From positions 127,206 through 191,205 of the forward strand of contig CALQEU020000003.1 of NCBI GenBank assembly GCA_943329665.2: 64,000 bases of DNA, in the 5' to 3' direction. Below, piece by piece: positions 43,925 to 52,408 of this stretch. Each line of letters begins with the position of its first letter. Position 1 is the first letter of the stretch. Made by a program: the position numbers and the translations under genes. The notes beneath the pieces are model-generated. The model was not told where the DNA came from. It ran no database searches and worked only from the letters and a program-made list of their open reading frames with translations. Source of the DNA: JAJTFW01 sp903922455 (lineage in GTDB: Bacteria > Bacteroidota > Bacteroidia > AKYH767-A > OLB10).

Positions 43925-43959
43925 GATAGAAGTGAATTTCATTCACTTCTATCTTAGCG
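43919..43959. repeat. 18-bp perfect inverted repeat overlapping the receiver stop codon
   Basis: An 18-bp stem (43919-43936 and 43942-43959, starting CGCTAAGATAGAAG) with a TTTCA loop. The TAA stop lies inside the left arm. There is no T-tract after it, so it could stabilise the mRNA 3' end or be a mobile repeat rather than a classical terminator. Confidence 0.8.
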
Positions 43960-44010
43960 AATTGGTGAATTGGCAGGTTAGTGAATTGGTGAATTGCTGC
44001 GCAAAGCTTT
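43960..44010 (+). repeat. GTGAATTGG-type repeat cluster
   Basis: Directly after the palindrome, GAATTGGTGAATTGG and GTGAATTGGTGAATTGCTGCGC appear. The segment GGTGAATTGCT-CGC is shared with the 47-bp tandem repeat at the window end (63877 onward). No ORF is here, and the rest of the gap to 44171 shows nothing. Confidence 0.45.
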
Positions 44011-44171
44011 TGTATCGAAACGAAGTACTTTAGAGTTAAGTTAATCCTTAGACAAATTCTATGTTCAAGTAATGTGTCATTGGATTTGTGGATCAAATTA
44101 AATGGATTATTCAATTTTTTATTATCTTATTAATAATAAAAATCGTATTGCATCCTATTTAAATCGATAAT

Positions 44172-44822
44172 ATGAACAAATACTTTATCCCATTTTTCAT
44201 CCTTTTCTTACATTGCCAAAGCGCGACGGCGCAAAAGAAGCCAACGCTCATCAATACTTCGTTGACGAAACCTGAAATGGCTATCATGTATGCTGGCGTA
44301 GAAAATGTAATCATGGTTTATGGCGAGATTCCTGGGAAATACATTCGCATGGAACGTAGCGGTGGGCCTTTGGAAGTACGTCCAGGAATGGCCATGCGAG
44401 CGCTACTAAAATATACGGAAGTTGGATTTGATACGCTTCGAGTTTTTGACAACGACAAACTCATCATTGAAAAAGTATATGAGATAAAAAACTTGGGATC
44501 CTATGCAATTGGGATAAAAGGAACTCGCGATTCTGTACTCACAAAAGAAGAATTTATAAAAGCCAAAAGTCTAGAATTATATATGCCCGGTGGATATTAT
44601 AAGCCGAAGCAAAAAATTTACTCCTACACAGTTTTTATTTATTCGGCCAACAAAAAGCTATTGAAGAAAATTAATGTTCTGGGAAATGACTTTGTAAATT
44701 CAATGAAAGATGACAATGAAATCATACTTCCAGGGTGCATAATCGAATTTAACAACTTCAATATTAAAAGTCCAAACGAAACCGTTCACACATTAAAAGG
44801 GTTGAAAATAGTTATCAAGTAA
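44172..44822 (+). CDS. Exported protein resembling the C-terminal domain of GldM
   Basis: A 216-residue protein with a signal peptide (NKYFIPFFILFLHCQSATAQ). The mature part resembles the terminal domains of the T9SS/gliding motor protein GldM: an opening like TKPEMAIMYAGVENVIMVYGEIP, a PG-rich strand region (GGPLEVRPGMAMRALLKY), then a second Ig-like domain (LYMPGGYYKPKQKIYSYTVFIYS) ending in LPGCIIEFNNFNIKSPNETVHTLKGLKIVI. GldM itself is about 520 residues with an N-terminal membrane helix and further periplasmic domains; those are missing. This is a stand-alone, soluble, periplasmic version lying between two kinase units. The similarity is recognised by eye and should be confirmed by profile search. 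Confidence 0.5.
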   Translation: MNKYFIPFFILFLHCQSATAQKKPTLINTSLTKPEMAIMYAGVENVIMVYGEIPGKYIRMERSGGPLEVRPGMAMRALLKYTEVGFDTLRVFDNDKLIIEKVYEIKNLGSYAIGIKGTRDSVLTKEEFIKAKSLELYMPGGYYKPKQKIYSYTVFIYSANKKLLKKINVLGNDFVNSMKDDNEIILPGCIIEFNNFNIKSPNETVHTLKGLKIVIK

Positions 44823-45188
44823 TTAATTTTAATCATTCATCACCATTAATTTCTTTCTAAATTTTTCGCCACTCGTTAATTGCAATTCTACATTCACTGT
44901 GCTGTGCTTAAATTTTGTTGAAATAGAAGTTGGATTTAAAAGCTTACTCAAATGTAACCTTTATAAATATATTGAACACGGCTCCATTTCATCATTTCGA
45001 ATTTCTTAATTCTGTTAATCTGAATTAAGTATCCAACTCATTGAATTTGAATGCTTTTTATAGCAATATTAGTTTTTTATAACTGTAAATTTCTTATCAT
45101 TTGAAACATTCAGTATCTTTCGCAATGCACTCTCTAATTTGTACGCTTTAGGCTCACAAATAAAATAATTATATTTCTATCCATTATT
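44823..45188 (+). other. Gene-free leader of the hybrid kinase
   Basis: 366 AT-rich bases with no ORF above about 30 codons on either strand, no inverted repeat that I can support, and only an imperfect -7 candidate (TATCTTTC at 45114-45121). It separates the GldM-like gene from the second signalling unit. Confidence 0.4.
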
Positions 45189-46766
45189 ATGTCCGAATCC
45201 AACCATATTCTTTTTGTTGATGACGAGCTCGACCTGGAGGTGCTCGTGAAACAACGTTTCCGCAAACAAGTGAAAGAGGGTGTTTTTAAGCTAAGTTTCG
45301 CGCACAACGGACAAGCTGCCTTAGACAAGTTAAATGAAGATGGAACCATCGGCATCATCGTTACAGATATCAATATGCCGGTAATGGATGGACTTACTTT
45401 GTTGACCAATGTTAAGAATATAAAAAGACCTGTTCGAACTATTGTTGCATCTGCCTACAGCGATATGACCAATATAAGAACGGCGATGAACCGTGGCGCT
45501 TATGATTTTGTGACGAAGCCCATCGACTTTGTTGATCTGGAAACCACCATCAAAAAAACGATTGAAGATTTGCAAATAATTTTGGAGGGCTTGCAAGCAA
45601 AAGAAAATTTGAATGTAGCGGTAGAAGAAAAAGATATGGCACTTCGCAGCGCGCAATTCAAGCAGCAGTTTTTAGCTAATATGAGTCACGAGATTCGTAC
45701 ACCACTCAATGCGGTAGTAGGAATGACCAATTTACTGATTGATAAAAAGCCAAGAGAAGATCAGGTGCGCTATTTAAGTGCTATGCGCCAGGCGAGTTAT
45801 AATCTCTTGCATATCATCAATGATATTTTGGATATTTCTAAAATTGAAGCGGGAAAGATTGAGATTGAAGCCATCGACTTTGCTATTGAAGAATGTGTAG
45901 ATGTGGTGTATCAAACCTTACATCTTAAAGCAGAAGAACAAAAAACGATTTTACGTTATACTATCGGTGACGATGTACCAAAGTGGTTGAAAGGTGATCC
46001 TACGCGACTCACTCAAATTCTCACCAACCTCATTGGTAACGCCATTAAATTTACGCCTGAAGGTGGATTTATTGATGTATTCGTAACCAAAGAAAGTGGC
46101 GATGAACCTTCTTGGATAAAATTTGCGGTGCAGGATACCGGAATTGGAATTGCGCCCGATCAACTTCATAAAGTATTTGAAAGCTTTTCGCAGGAAAGTA
46201 GCGACACCACTCGTAAATTTGGTGGTACCGGTTTGGGATTAACCATCAGTAAACAATTAGTAGAATTACAAGGTGGATCACTTCATGTTGCTAGCACCAA
46301 GGGAAAAGGCACTACTTTTTGGTTTTTGATTCCTTTCTTCGCGGGGCAAGAAGTCAAGAAAGTTACGAAAGCCGATTATACAGCCTTCGACAAAAAACTT
46401 ACGGTACTACTCGCCGAAGATCAACCTATGAATCAGATGGTGGCTGTGGATACATTGGAAGATTTATTTCCGGGTATCACAATCGACATTGCCAACAACG
46501 GACAGGAAGCAGTGGATAAAGCCCAAGAAAAAGCATATGATCTTATTTTTATGGATGTGCATATGCCTTTGAAAGATGGGTATACAGCAACCAAAGAAAT
46601 CAGAAGCGGAAATGGGATCAATTGCAAATCGCCCATCCTTGCCCTCACTGCCAATGCCGTGAAAGAAGAGATCGAAAAATGCCTGGAATCTGGAATGAAT
46701 AAGCACCTGGCAAAACCTTTTGATCCGGCGGTACTCCGACAAACCGTCATTGATTTGGCGGGTTAA
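45189..46766 (+). CDS. Soluble hybrid histidine kinase, REC-HisKA-HATPase-REC
   Basis: A 525-residue cytoplasmic kinase without membrane segments. Receiver 1 (residues 5-125) has DD at 11-12, phosphoacceptor Asp60 (IIVTDINMPVMDG) and Lys110. A coiled coil leads to HisKA with His167 (FLANMSHEIRTPLNAVVGM), followed by HATPase motifs LTNLIGNAIKFTPEGG, VQDTGIGIAPDQ and GGTGLGLTISKQL. Receiver 2 (about 404-525) has Asp456 (LIFMDVHMPLKDG) and KPFDP. Input therefore comes through receiver 1, perhaps from another kinase, and output goes from receiver 2 to an Hpt protein. The gene for a suitable Hpt is next, 134 bases downstream. Confidence 0.93.
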   Translation: MSESNHILFVDDELDLEVLVKQRFRKQVKEGVFKLSFAHNGQAALDKLNEDGTIGIIVTDINMPVMDGLTLLTNVKNIKRPVRTIVASAYSDMTNIRTAMNRGAYDFVTKPIDFVDLETTIKKTIEDLQIILEGLQAKENLNVAVEEKDMALRSAQFKQQFLANMSHEIRTPLNAVVGMTNLLIDKKPREDQVRYLSAMRQASYNLLHIINDILDISKIEAGKIEIEAIDFAIEECVDVVYQTLHLKAEEQKTILRYTIGDDVPKWLKGDPTRLTQILTNLIGNAIKFTPEGGFIDVFVTKESGDEPSWIKFAVQDTGIGIAPDQLHKVFESFSQESSDTTRKFGGTGLGLTISKQLVELQGGSLHVASTKGKGTTFWFLIPFFAGQEVKKVTKADYTAFDKKLTVLLAEDQPMNQMVAVDTLEDLFPGITIDIANNGQEAVDKAQEKAYDLIFMDVHMPLKDGYTATKEIRSGNGINCKSPILALTANAVKEEIEKCLESGMNKHLAKPFDPAVLRQTVIDLAG

Positions 46767-46878
46767 TTGAATATGAATTGGGTATATTGTTTTTGTTGTC
46801 ACTTACTCCTCACATAGCAAACGGGTTGTAATTCTATTACCCAGAGAAAAAAATCTATCATTGATAAAAAATTTATAG

Positions 46879-46886
46879 TAGATTTG
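46879..46886 (+). promoter_or_regulatory. -7 promoter box of the Hpt gene
   Basis: TAGATTTG is an exact TAnnTTTG match ending 14 bases before the ATG at 46901. It suggests that the Hpt-receiver pair can be transcribed apart from the hybrid kinase. Confidence 0.4.
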
Positions 46887-46900
46887 TTGTTAAATATACC

Positions 46901-47263
46901 ATGGATCAACCTACAACACTTACCGACCTTAGTTACTTAAAAAGTTTAACAGGGGGAGCCAACGACAAAATGTCGAAATACATCCGAATGTTTATTACGG
47001 GTGCTCCAGTGAGTATACAGCAGATGGATATGTATTTTCTGAACAAAGATTGGTCAGGCTTACGTCAATCGGCTCATGCTTTAAAGCCACAGCTTGGTTA
47101 CTTTGGAGCAAAGGGTGCTGAAAATCTCATCAAAGAAATTGAGAGAATGTCGGGTGACCAAGTCGACCTCGATAAAATTCCAGAGCAACTTGAAAATTTT
47201 CGCAAACAATATGAACTCATTCAATCGGAGTTAGAAGTATCACTTAAAGAATTAGGCAATTAA
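46901..47263 (+). CDS. Stand-alone Hpt (histidine phosphotransfer) protein
   Basis: A 120-residue four-helix Hpt domain. The phosphorylatable His is in the motif LRQSAHALKPQLGYFGAK (about residue 63), which matches the HA.KP..... G consensus. The N-terminal LKSLTGGANDKMSKYIRMFI helix and C-terminal helices are typical. It would carry phosphate from receiver 2 of the upstream hybrid kinase to another receiver. The next gene, a receiver, begins 7 bases after its stop, so the pair is almost surely translated from one message. Confidence 0.9.
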   Translation: MDQPTTLTDLSYLKSLTGGANDKMSKYIRMFITGAPVSIQQMDMYFLNKDWSGLRQSAHALKPQLGYFGAKGAENLIKEIERMSGDQVDLDKIPEQLENFRKQYELIQSELEVSLKELGN

Positions 47264-47270
47264 AAATATT

Positions 47271-47789
47271 ATGTCAGACAAAACCCTCGTTTACGTTGTT
47301 GATGACGAACCTTTACAGCGCGATATGCTGAAGGATCATCTTTCTAAAATGTCGAAATATGAAATTCATGATTTTCCAACAGGAGAAGAATGTTTAGCGG
47401 CTGCGAAAGTTCGTATTCCGCAAATTGTATTTTTAGATTATAATTTAAATTCTCAAATACGTGATGCCATGGACGGCATTGACGTTTTAAAAGAATTAAA
47501 AAATATTTATCCCGAGATGGAAGTCGTGATGATTAGCGGACAAGATCGCATTGATGTTGCTGTGAACACCATGAAGTACGGAGCATTTGATTACATAGTA
47601 AAAGGCGAAGGCTCCTTTTTAAGAGCAGAGAAAGCCATGTTTAATATTTACCGTTATCACCGACTACAAGGAAGCGCAAATCGCTATAAAAAGCTGATGA
47701 CGTTTTTTGGAATTGGAATGTTGCTCATGATTATTTTAGTGATCTTCTTGCAATCGCAAGGAATGATTAATGCGCCGGGGTGGTACTAG
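47271..47789 (+). CDS. Response-regulator receiver with a C-terminal membrane anchor
   Basis: A 172-residue protein. Residues 1-125 form a receiver domain with DD at 11-12, phosphoacceptor Asp56 (VFLDYNLN), Ser89 (MISGQ) and Lys111 (IVKGEG). A helical linker with a basic patch (YRYHRLQGSANRYKK) leads to one hydrophobic helix (about 142-160, MTFFGIGMLLMIILVIFLQ) and a 12-residue tail. This is a tail-anchored receiver, with the domain in the cytoplasm at the membrane. Such an arrangement is unusual. It probably accepts phosphate from the Hpt protein encoded 7 bases upstream. A TAG-heptamer array follows the stop. Confidence 0.9.
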   Translation: MSDKTLVYVVDDEPLQRDMLKDHLSKMSKYEIHDFPTGEECLAAAKVRIPQIVFLDYNLNSQIRDAMDGIDVLKELKNIYPEMEVVMISGQDRIDVAVNTMKYGAFDYIVKGEGSFLRAEKAMFNIYRYHRLQGSANRYKKLMTFFGIGMLLMIILVIFLQSQGMINAPGWY

Positions 47790-47794
47790 GAGGA

Positions 47795-47822
47795 CTTTAG
47801 ACTTTAGATGTTAGTGGTTGGA
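47795..47822 (+). repeat. Heptamer-periodic array at a gene 3' end (degenerate)
   Basis: CTTTAGA, CTTTAGA, TGTTAGT and GGTTGGA follow each other in 7-bp phase, six bases after the TAG stop. It is the least regular member of the heptamer family. The rest of the gap to 48018 shows no gene. Confidence 0.45.
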
Positions 47823-48018
47823 TTTTTTTAGGTAAGAGGAAATTTCGCTTCGATCTAGCTGCTGGATGCTCAATTCTGGCTGCAAGCTTCAAGTTGTTGG
47901 TTTTGAATTAGTAATTAATCCTAATAAAAATTCACCCATTCCCCTACTCTTCCACTCTCCGATCTGTTACTCCAGAACAAAAAGTCAGTCTGTATTCAAT
48001 GCAATGCAGAAAAAGGGA

Positions 48019-49290
48019 TTAATGGTGCATCAACAAATAAATTGCTGCTCCTGCAAGGTAGCCGAGTAATGCATAGCCGCTAATTTTTTTGAGGTACCAA
48101 ACAAATGAAATATTTTCCATTCCCATGGCCGCTACTCCTGCGGCGGAACCAATGATGAGTATGCTTCCTCCGGTGCCTGTACAATAAGCCATAAACTCCC
48201 ATAAAAAATGATCGGTAGGATAAGTTGCTAAGTCATACATACCCATGCTTGCGGCAACAAGGGGGACGTTGTCTACTATAGCAGAAAGAAATCCAATGAA
48301 CGTAACAATCAATGGTAGGTTTCCTACATTGTCGTTCATCCATTGCGCCATCCCGCTCAAAATATGTGTACTCTCTAATGCACCTATGGCTATTAAGATC
48401 CCTAAGAAAAATAATACACTGGGTGTATCCACACGTTGCAAGGCTCTTGAAACACTAAAAAACTCTTTCTTCTCGTCTTCTTTTCTTCGGTGAATAAACT
48501 CGACCGTTGCCCATAATACTCCCAATCCAAATAATATTCCCATGAATGGAGGAAGATGAGTTATCGATTTAAAAATTGGAACAAATAACAACATACCTAA
48601 ACCGACAAAAAATACTGCATTTCTTTCTCGTGTTGTAGCGGCAGACACTTCTCCCTCCTGACTTACCAATAAAGGTATTTCTCCTTTCATTTTCCTTCCC
48701 GCAAAAAACAATGGAATTATCAAACAAACAATTGAAGGAATAAATAAAGATTTGATTATGTTGGTAGCTGTGATTTGTCCTCCTATCCATAGCATCGTAG
48801 TGGTTACATCCCCAATGGGGGACCATGCACCACCGGCATTCGCAGCAACAACAATCATCCCTGCAAATAACATTCGATCTTCTTTATCGTCAATTATCTT
48901 TCGAATGAGAGAAACCATTACAATGGTAGAAGTTAAGTTATCCAATACCGCTGATAAGAAAAAAGTGATTCCACATAATAACCATAACAACCTTGATTTG
49001 CTTCGTGTGTTAATAGCAGAAGTAATGATCGTGAATCCATCGTGCGCATCTATCAACTCCACGATGGTCATGGCAGCTAATAAGAAGAATAGGATTCCAG
49101 CCGCACTACTTAAATGATGGTTTAATTCTTCCACGATCATTTCAGGCGATTCGGGACTCATCATGATCCAAACTACCCAAACCAATACTCCTGTCAACAA
49201 AGCAGAGGCTGACTTGTTGATTCTCAGAGGGTGTTCAAGTGTTATCGCTAGATACCCTAAGACAAAGATGGTGACGAGGAGTGCTTCCAT
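48019..49290 (-). CDS. nhaD: NhaD-type sodium/proton antiporter
   Basis: A 423-residue inner-membrane protein with about 12 hydrophobic helices, of the ion transporter (ArsB/NhaD) superfamily. It exports sodium in exchange for protons. Landmarks are MTIVELIDAHDGFTII, LSAVLDNLTSTIVMVSLIRK with the conserved Asp-Asn-Thr/Ser, ANAGGAWSPIGDVTTTMLW with the conserved SPIGDVTT, and the second half repeat SAIVDNVPLVAASMG. The C-terminal GTGGSILIIGSAAGVAAMG completes the inverted topology. Length and motif set are typical. The gene is convergent with the signalling island and divergent from the permease pair. Confidence 0.93.
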   Translation of the reverse strand: MEALLVTIFVLGYLAITLEHPLRINKSASALLTGVLVWVVWIMMSPESPEMIVEELNHHLSSAAGILFFLLAAMTIVELIDAHDGFTIITSAINTRSKSRLLWLLCGITFFLSAVLDNLTSTIVMVSLIRKIIDDKEDRMLFAGMIVVAANAGGAWSPIGDVTTTMLWIGGQITATNIIKSLFIPSIVCLIIPLFFAGRKMKGEIPLLVSQEGEVSAATTRERNAVFFVGLGMLLFVPIFKSITHLPPFMGILFGLGVLWATVEFIHRRKEDEKKEFFSVSRALQRVDTPSVLFFLGILIAIGALESTHILSGMAQWMNDNVGNLPLIVTFIGFLSAIVDNVPLVAASMGMYDLATYPTDHFLWEFMAYCTGTGGSILIIGSAAGVAAMGMENISFVWYLKKISGYALLGYLAGAAIYLLMHH

Positions 49291-49378
49291 AGATGGTACA
49301 AAGTAAAAGGATTCTATGAAGAACTTCGATTTAAATACATTTAATTAAGCATCATTTTTTTGAATGGTGATTAATTGT

Positions 49379-49386
49379 TAGGTTTG
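49379..49386 (+). promoter_or_regulatory. -7 promoter box of the permease pair
   Basis: TAGGTTTG matches TAnnTTTG and ends 20 bases before the ATG at 49407. A TTG at 49360-49362 lies 16 bases upstream of it, shorter than the usual spacing. Confidence 0.35.
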
Positions 49387-49406
49387 TTGTTCAACCTAGA
49401 CTAATT

Positions 49407-50870
49407 ATGGCTAATAAATTATTTACAACGAAGTCGATTGATCGTTTAATGCGCGAATCATCTGGCGAACACGATGGTGAACATACACTAAAACGAACCT
49501 TAGGAAAAGCAAACCTTGTGATGCTCGGTATAGGTGCTATCATTGGTGCTGGTATTTTTGTATTGACAGGTGCAGCAGCCTCTCAACACGCAGGTCCGGC
49601 CGTTGTAATTTCATTTGTAGTGGCGGGCTTAGCTTGTACTTTTGCAGGTTTATGTTACTCCGAATTTGCTTCCATGATTCCCATAGCTGGATCTGCTTAC
49701 ACTTATGCTTATGCAACTCTTGGTGAATTCATCGCATGGATCATTGGTTGGGATTTAATTCTTGAATATTTATTTGGAGCCAGTACGGTGGCTGTAGGTT
49801 GGTCGGGATATATGACCAGTTTTCTAAAAGATGTTGGAATTATTATTCCTGATGCACTCTGTAATGCTCCCATCTTTTACGATGTGGCTACTCAATCTTA
49901 CTCTGCAACAGGAGCCTTTCTTAATTTACCTGCGATGGCCATTGTAGGAATTATGACTTGGTTGTTGGTCGTTGGAATTCGCGAATCAGCAAACATCAAT
50001 AATGTAATTGTAGTTATAAAAGTTATTGTGATTTTACTTTTTATTATTTTGGGATGGAATTATATTAATCCGGAAAACTGGGTGCCATTCATTCCTGAAA
50101 ACACAGGAACGTTTGGAGAGTATGGTTGGAGTGGTGTTGTTCGTGCGGCCGGAATTATTTTCTTCGCTTACATTGGTTTTGACGCGGTATCCACTGCTGC
50201 TCAAGAAGCCGTCAACCCTCAAAAAGATATGCCGTTTGGTATTTTAGGATCCTTGGTGGTATGTACTATACTTTATATTTTGGTAGGATTAGTGATGACT
50301 GGAATTGTACCTTATTTACAATTAAATAATCCTGCTCCCATTGCCGTTGCTATTGACGCGACAGGAGATGGCTTAGCTTGGTTACGCCCCATTATTAAGA
50401 TTGGCGCATTAGCTGGATTAAGCAGTGTTATTTTAGTAATGTTGATGGGTCAACCTCGAATTTTCTTTTCCATGTCGAAAGATGGATTGCTTCCTAAATC
50501 ATTTGGTAAAGTACATCCTAAATACAAAACACCTTACATCACTACCATTCTAACGGGTGCTGTTGCTATGTTGGTTGCGGGAATATTTCCGATTGGATTA
50601 TTAGGCGAGTTAGTTTCGATTGGAACCCTTCTTGCGTTTGTCATTGTGTGTGGTGGTGTATTGGTTCTTCGATACAAACAACCAAATATTAATCGTCCGT
50701 TTAAAACTCCATTCTTCCCTATTGTTCCAATCCTTGGTATGTTATCATCGTTGGCATTGATGTACTTCTTGCCAATTGATACTTGGATTCGTTTAATTGT
50801 TTGGATGGCACTTGGTGTAATAATTTATTTCGGTTACAGTCGCAAGCATAGTAAAGTAAATAATCCATGA
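49407..50870 (+). CDS. Amino-acid permease, cationic amino-acid transporter type (APC superfamily)
   Basis: A 487-residue inner-membrane transporter with 12-13 hydrophobic helices. The N-terminus (SIDRLMRESSGEHDGEHTLKRTLGKANLVMLGIGAIIGAGIFVLTG) carries the GAIIGAGIF substrate-binding loop of APC proteins. SMIPIAGSAYTYAYATLGEFIAWIIGW and FFAYIGFDAVSTAAQEAVNPQKDMP are typical of the CAT subfamily, which moves basic or broad-range amino acids. The exact substrate cannot be told. The stop codon overlaps the start of the next permease gene (ATGA), so the two are translationally coupled. Confidence 0.9.
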   Translation: MANKLFTTKSIDRLMRESSGEHDGEHTLKRTLGKANLVMLGIGAIIGAGIFVLTGAAASQHAGPAVVISFVVAGLACTFAGLCYSEFASMIPIAGSAYTYAYATLGEFIAWIIGWDLILEYLFGASTVAVGWSGYMTSFLKDVGIIIPDALCNAPIFYDVATQSYSATGAFLNLPAMAIVGIMTWLLVVGIRESANINNVIVVIKVIVILLFIILGWNYINPENWVPFIPENTGTFGEYGWSGVVRAAGIIFFAYIGFDAVSTAAQEAVNPQKDMPFGILGSLVVCTILYILVGLVMTGIVPYLQLNNPAPIAVAIDATGDGLAWLRPIIKIGALAGLSSVILVMLMGQPRIFFSMSKDGLLPKSFGKVHPKYKTPYITTILTGAVAMLVAGIFPIGLLGELVSIGTLLAFVIVCGGVLVLRYKQPNINRPFKTPFFPIVPILGMLSSLALMYFLPIDTWIRLIVWMALGVIIYFGYSRKHSKVNNP

Positions 50871-52333
50871 TGAATAAAAAAGCAACGAAGCCGGAAGGCG
50901 AAAAAGAATTTAAACGCTCCCTCGGTTTTTGGGATGCTACTTTATTAGTGGCCGGATCCATGATTGGATCAGGAATTTTTATAGTGAGTGCAGATATGAG
51001 TCGAATGGTTGGCAGCACAGGCTGGCTCCTATTCCTCTGGATTCTAAGCGGCGTCATCACGGTGATGGCGGCACTAAGTTATGGAGAACTCGCGGGCATG
51101 ATGCCCAAAGCCGGTGGACAATTCGTTTATATCGAAAGAGCTTGGGGAAAGGTTACTTCTTTTCTTTACGGTTGGACGGTATTCACGGTAATTCAAACGG
51201 GTGTTATTGCTGCGGTGGCTGTAGCCTTCGCAAAATATTCGGGTGTATTTTTTCCTGCTATATCGGTAGAGAATATTTTGCTTGACTTCGGATTTGTTAA
51301 AATTTCTACTGCGCAATTTTTAGCGATTGTATTAATTCTTTTTCTCACTTGGATCAACACCAAAGGTATTCAGCACGGGAAAAGAATTCAAGTTGTATTC
51401 ACTACGGCTAAATTAATTGCATTACTTTTCTTAATCGTTGCCGGAATTTATGTAGGATTAAATTTCGAATGGTATGCACAAAACTTTTCCAACATGTGGC
51501 ATGCACAAACTTCGGTGAATGTAAATGGATCTTGGATGACGAGTGAATTAGCTGGCACCGCATTGGTATTGGCTTTAGGCACTGCCATTATTGGATCACT
51601 TTTTAGTAGCGACGCCTGGAATAATGTTACGTTTATTGCTGGAGAAATTAAAGACCCGCAAAAAAATATTCCATTAAGTTTATTGGCGGGGACTGCTATT
51701 GTTACTGTTTTATACTTACTCACCAACATCGCTTACTTGGGATTACTTCCCTTGCATGGTGATGCGGCAGCAGGAGATGTGATTGGACAAGGCATTCAAT
51801 TCGCCACGCAAGATCGTGTGGGAACAGCTGCGGCCTCTCAAATATTTGGCGATAGTGCAGTGTATTTAATGGCGCTGTTAATTATGGTTTCTACTTTTGG
51901 ATGCAATAACGGAATCATTTTATCGGGCGCGCGTGTTTATTATGCGATGGGGAAAGATGGACTCTTCTTTAAAAAAGCGGCTACTCTTAACCGTAATGAA
52001 GTTCCTGAATTTGCATTGTGGATTCAAGCCGCTTGGGCTTGTGCATTATGCTTGAGCGGAACATATGGCGATTTACTCGACTACTGTACGTTCGCTAGTT
52101 TACTTTTTTATATCGTGACGATAGCTGGTATTTTTAGATTACGTAAAAAAGAACCCAATGCACACCGACCGTATAAAGTAATTGCCTATCCAATCTTACC
52201 GTTACTCTATATCCTTATCGCAGGTGCCATTTGCGTTATTCTGCTTTATACAAAACCACAAAACACTTGGAGTGGATTGTTTATTGTGGGATTAGGGTTG
52301 CCGGTGTATTATATGTTTATAAAGAAGAAATAA
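50867..52333 (+). CDS. Amino-acid permease, LAT/SteT-like (APC superfamily)
   Basis: A 488-residue inner-membrane transporter with about 12 helices. It begins within the stop codon of the preceding permease (4-base overlap). LGFWDATLLVAGSMIGSGIFIVSADMSR holds the GSMIGSGIF loop, and AALSYGELAGMMPKAGGQFVYIERAWG is typical of the LAT/SteT exchanger group. It is not a close duplicate of its neighbour, so the pair may handle different amino acids. A bidirectional terminator follows 14 bases after the stop. Confidence 0.9.
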   Translation: MMNKKATKPEGEKEFKRSLGFWDATLLVAGSMIGSGIFIVSADMSRMVGSTGWLLFLWILSGVITVMAALSYGELAGMMPKAGGQFVYIERAWGKVTSFLYGWTVFTVIQTGVIAAVAVAFAKYSGVFFPAISVENILLDFGFVKISTAQFLAIVLILFLTWINTKGIQHGKRIQVVFTTAKLIALLFLIVAGIYVGLNFEWYAQNFSNMWHAQTSVNVNGSWMTSELAGTALVLALGTAIIGSLFSSDAWNNVTFIAGEIKDPQKNIPLSLLAGTAIVTVLYLLTNIAYLGLLPLHGDAAAGDVIGQGIQFATQDRVGTAAASQIFGDSAVYLMALLIMVSTFGCNNGIILSGARVYYAMGKDGLFFKKAATLNRNEVPEFALWIQAAWACALCLSGTYGDLLDYCTFASLLFYIVTIAGIFRLRKKEPNAHRPYKVIAYPILPLLYILIAGAICVILLYTKPQNTWSGLFIVGLGLPVYYMFIKKK

Positions 52334-52346
52334 ATTGACAAATAAA

Positions 52347-52396
52347 AAATCGCTGTGTCGATGAAGTAATTTCATCTGCACAGCGATTTAATTTTT
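52347..52396. terminator. Bidirectional terminator between permease pair and TonB receptor
   Basis: AAATCGCTGTG (52347-52357) and CACAGCGATTT (52379-52389) pair perfectly, and the stem extends inward through GATGAA/TTTCATC with one mismatch. An A-run precedes and AATTTTT follows. It ends 13 bases from the TonB receptor stop. Confidence 0.87.
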
Positions 52397-52408
52397 ATAC
52401 ATGTTTTA

